Assembly (NCBI GenBank): GCA_031546715.1
Contig: JAVBKA010000084.1
Location: forward strand, 1-32,939
Direction of reading: 5' to 3'
DNA: 32,939 nucleotides
Source: JAVBKA01 sp031546715
GTDB lineage: Bacteria; Bacillota; Clostridia; Oscillospirales; UBA929
Position numbers and translations under genes: made by a program. Positions within the stretch are counted from its first letter, which is position 1. Each line of letters opens with the position of its first letter. The notes below the pieces were generated by a model. It was not told where the DNA came from, did not search any database, and worked only from the letters and a program-made list of their open reading frames with translations. Positions 32,800-32,939 of the stretch are shown here, piece by piece.

Positions 32800-32939
32800 G
32801 AATAATACCTACGGTCTGATCGAAATACTACAGCAAAACAGGATATGGCTCGAAATCAAGATGGTCGGCTGAAATTAATTTATAAAAAATACCTTTATAG
32901 TCGCCCTCTATTGCCCGCGCTCTCGAATGACCGTGCAAA

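Noticed and set aside
1..32939. CRISPR array, prophage, insertion sequence or biosynthetic cluster
   Set aside because: No regularly spaced repeats, transposase or phage structural genes, or secondary-metabolism enzymes are present.

Overview
The window looks like chromosomal DNA of an endospore-forming member of the Clostridia, most likely from the Ruminococcaceae/Oscillospiraceae branch. The pointers are the sporulation genes yunB and ytfJ, an IspH protein fused to ribosomal protein S1 (known from Clostridia), a secreted SLH-domain protein, a solitary HutP, and a long run of housekeeping genes in an order I associate with that group (tig-clpP-clpX-lon-engB-lysA; scpA-scpB-DUF2953-ytfJ-dac-rluB; cmk-plsC-ispH/rpsA). 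The assignment is inference from gene content only.

Layout. Positions 1-2464 (+) hold the queuosine genes queA (5' end cut off) and tgt, separated by a RelE/HigB-type toxin and XRE-type antitoxin pair with its own promoter and an operator-like palindrome. The pair is bracketed by a short copy of the queA 3' end, which looks like an insertion footprint. Positions 2465-2865 form the only gene-free stretch over 300 bases; it carries a perfect consensus promoter, a 14-bp perfect palindrome at the predicted start site and a terminator-like hairpin with no recognisable gene. Then come ogt (-) and a Xer-type recombinase (+), ligA and yunB (-), and a phosphate transporter with its PhoU-like partner (+). 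A tRNA-Leu(CAA) follows (-), with a phosphoribosyltransferase, an aldo/keto reductase carrying ferredoxin-type clusters, and a MATE exporter (all -).

From 12435 to the right end everything is on the minus strand. Reading in the direction of transcription from 32700 the order is: trigger factor, ClpP, ClpX and Lon (protein folding and quality control), EngB (ribosome assembly), LysA (lysine/diaminopimelate), a site-2-type membrane protease, ScpA/ScpB (chromosome segregation), DUF2953, YtfJ (spore), a D-Ala-D-Ala carboxypeptidase fused in frame to an RluB-type pseudouridine synthase, an RpiR-type regulator, a YhiN-type flavoprotein, HutP, Cmk, PlsC and IspH-S1, then an SLH-anchored GH18-like protein. 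Many junctions overlap by 4 bases (ATGA), pointing to polycistronic expression and translational coupling.

The points most worth a second look are the carboxypeptidase/pseudouridine synthase fusion with an internal ribosome binding site, the GH18 protein whose catalytic glutamate is a glutamine, two genes whose Shine-Dalgarno sequence sits inside a hairpin, the orphan promoter/palindrome unit at 2598-2710, and the toxin-antitoxin insertion footprint. I found no CRISPR array, prophage or insertion sequence, and no clear new multi-gene system.
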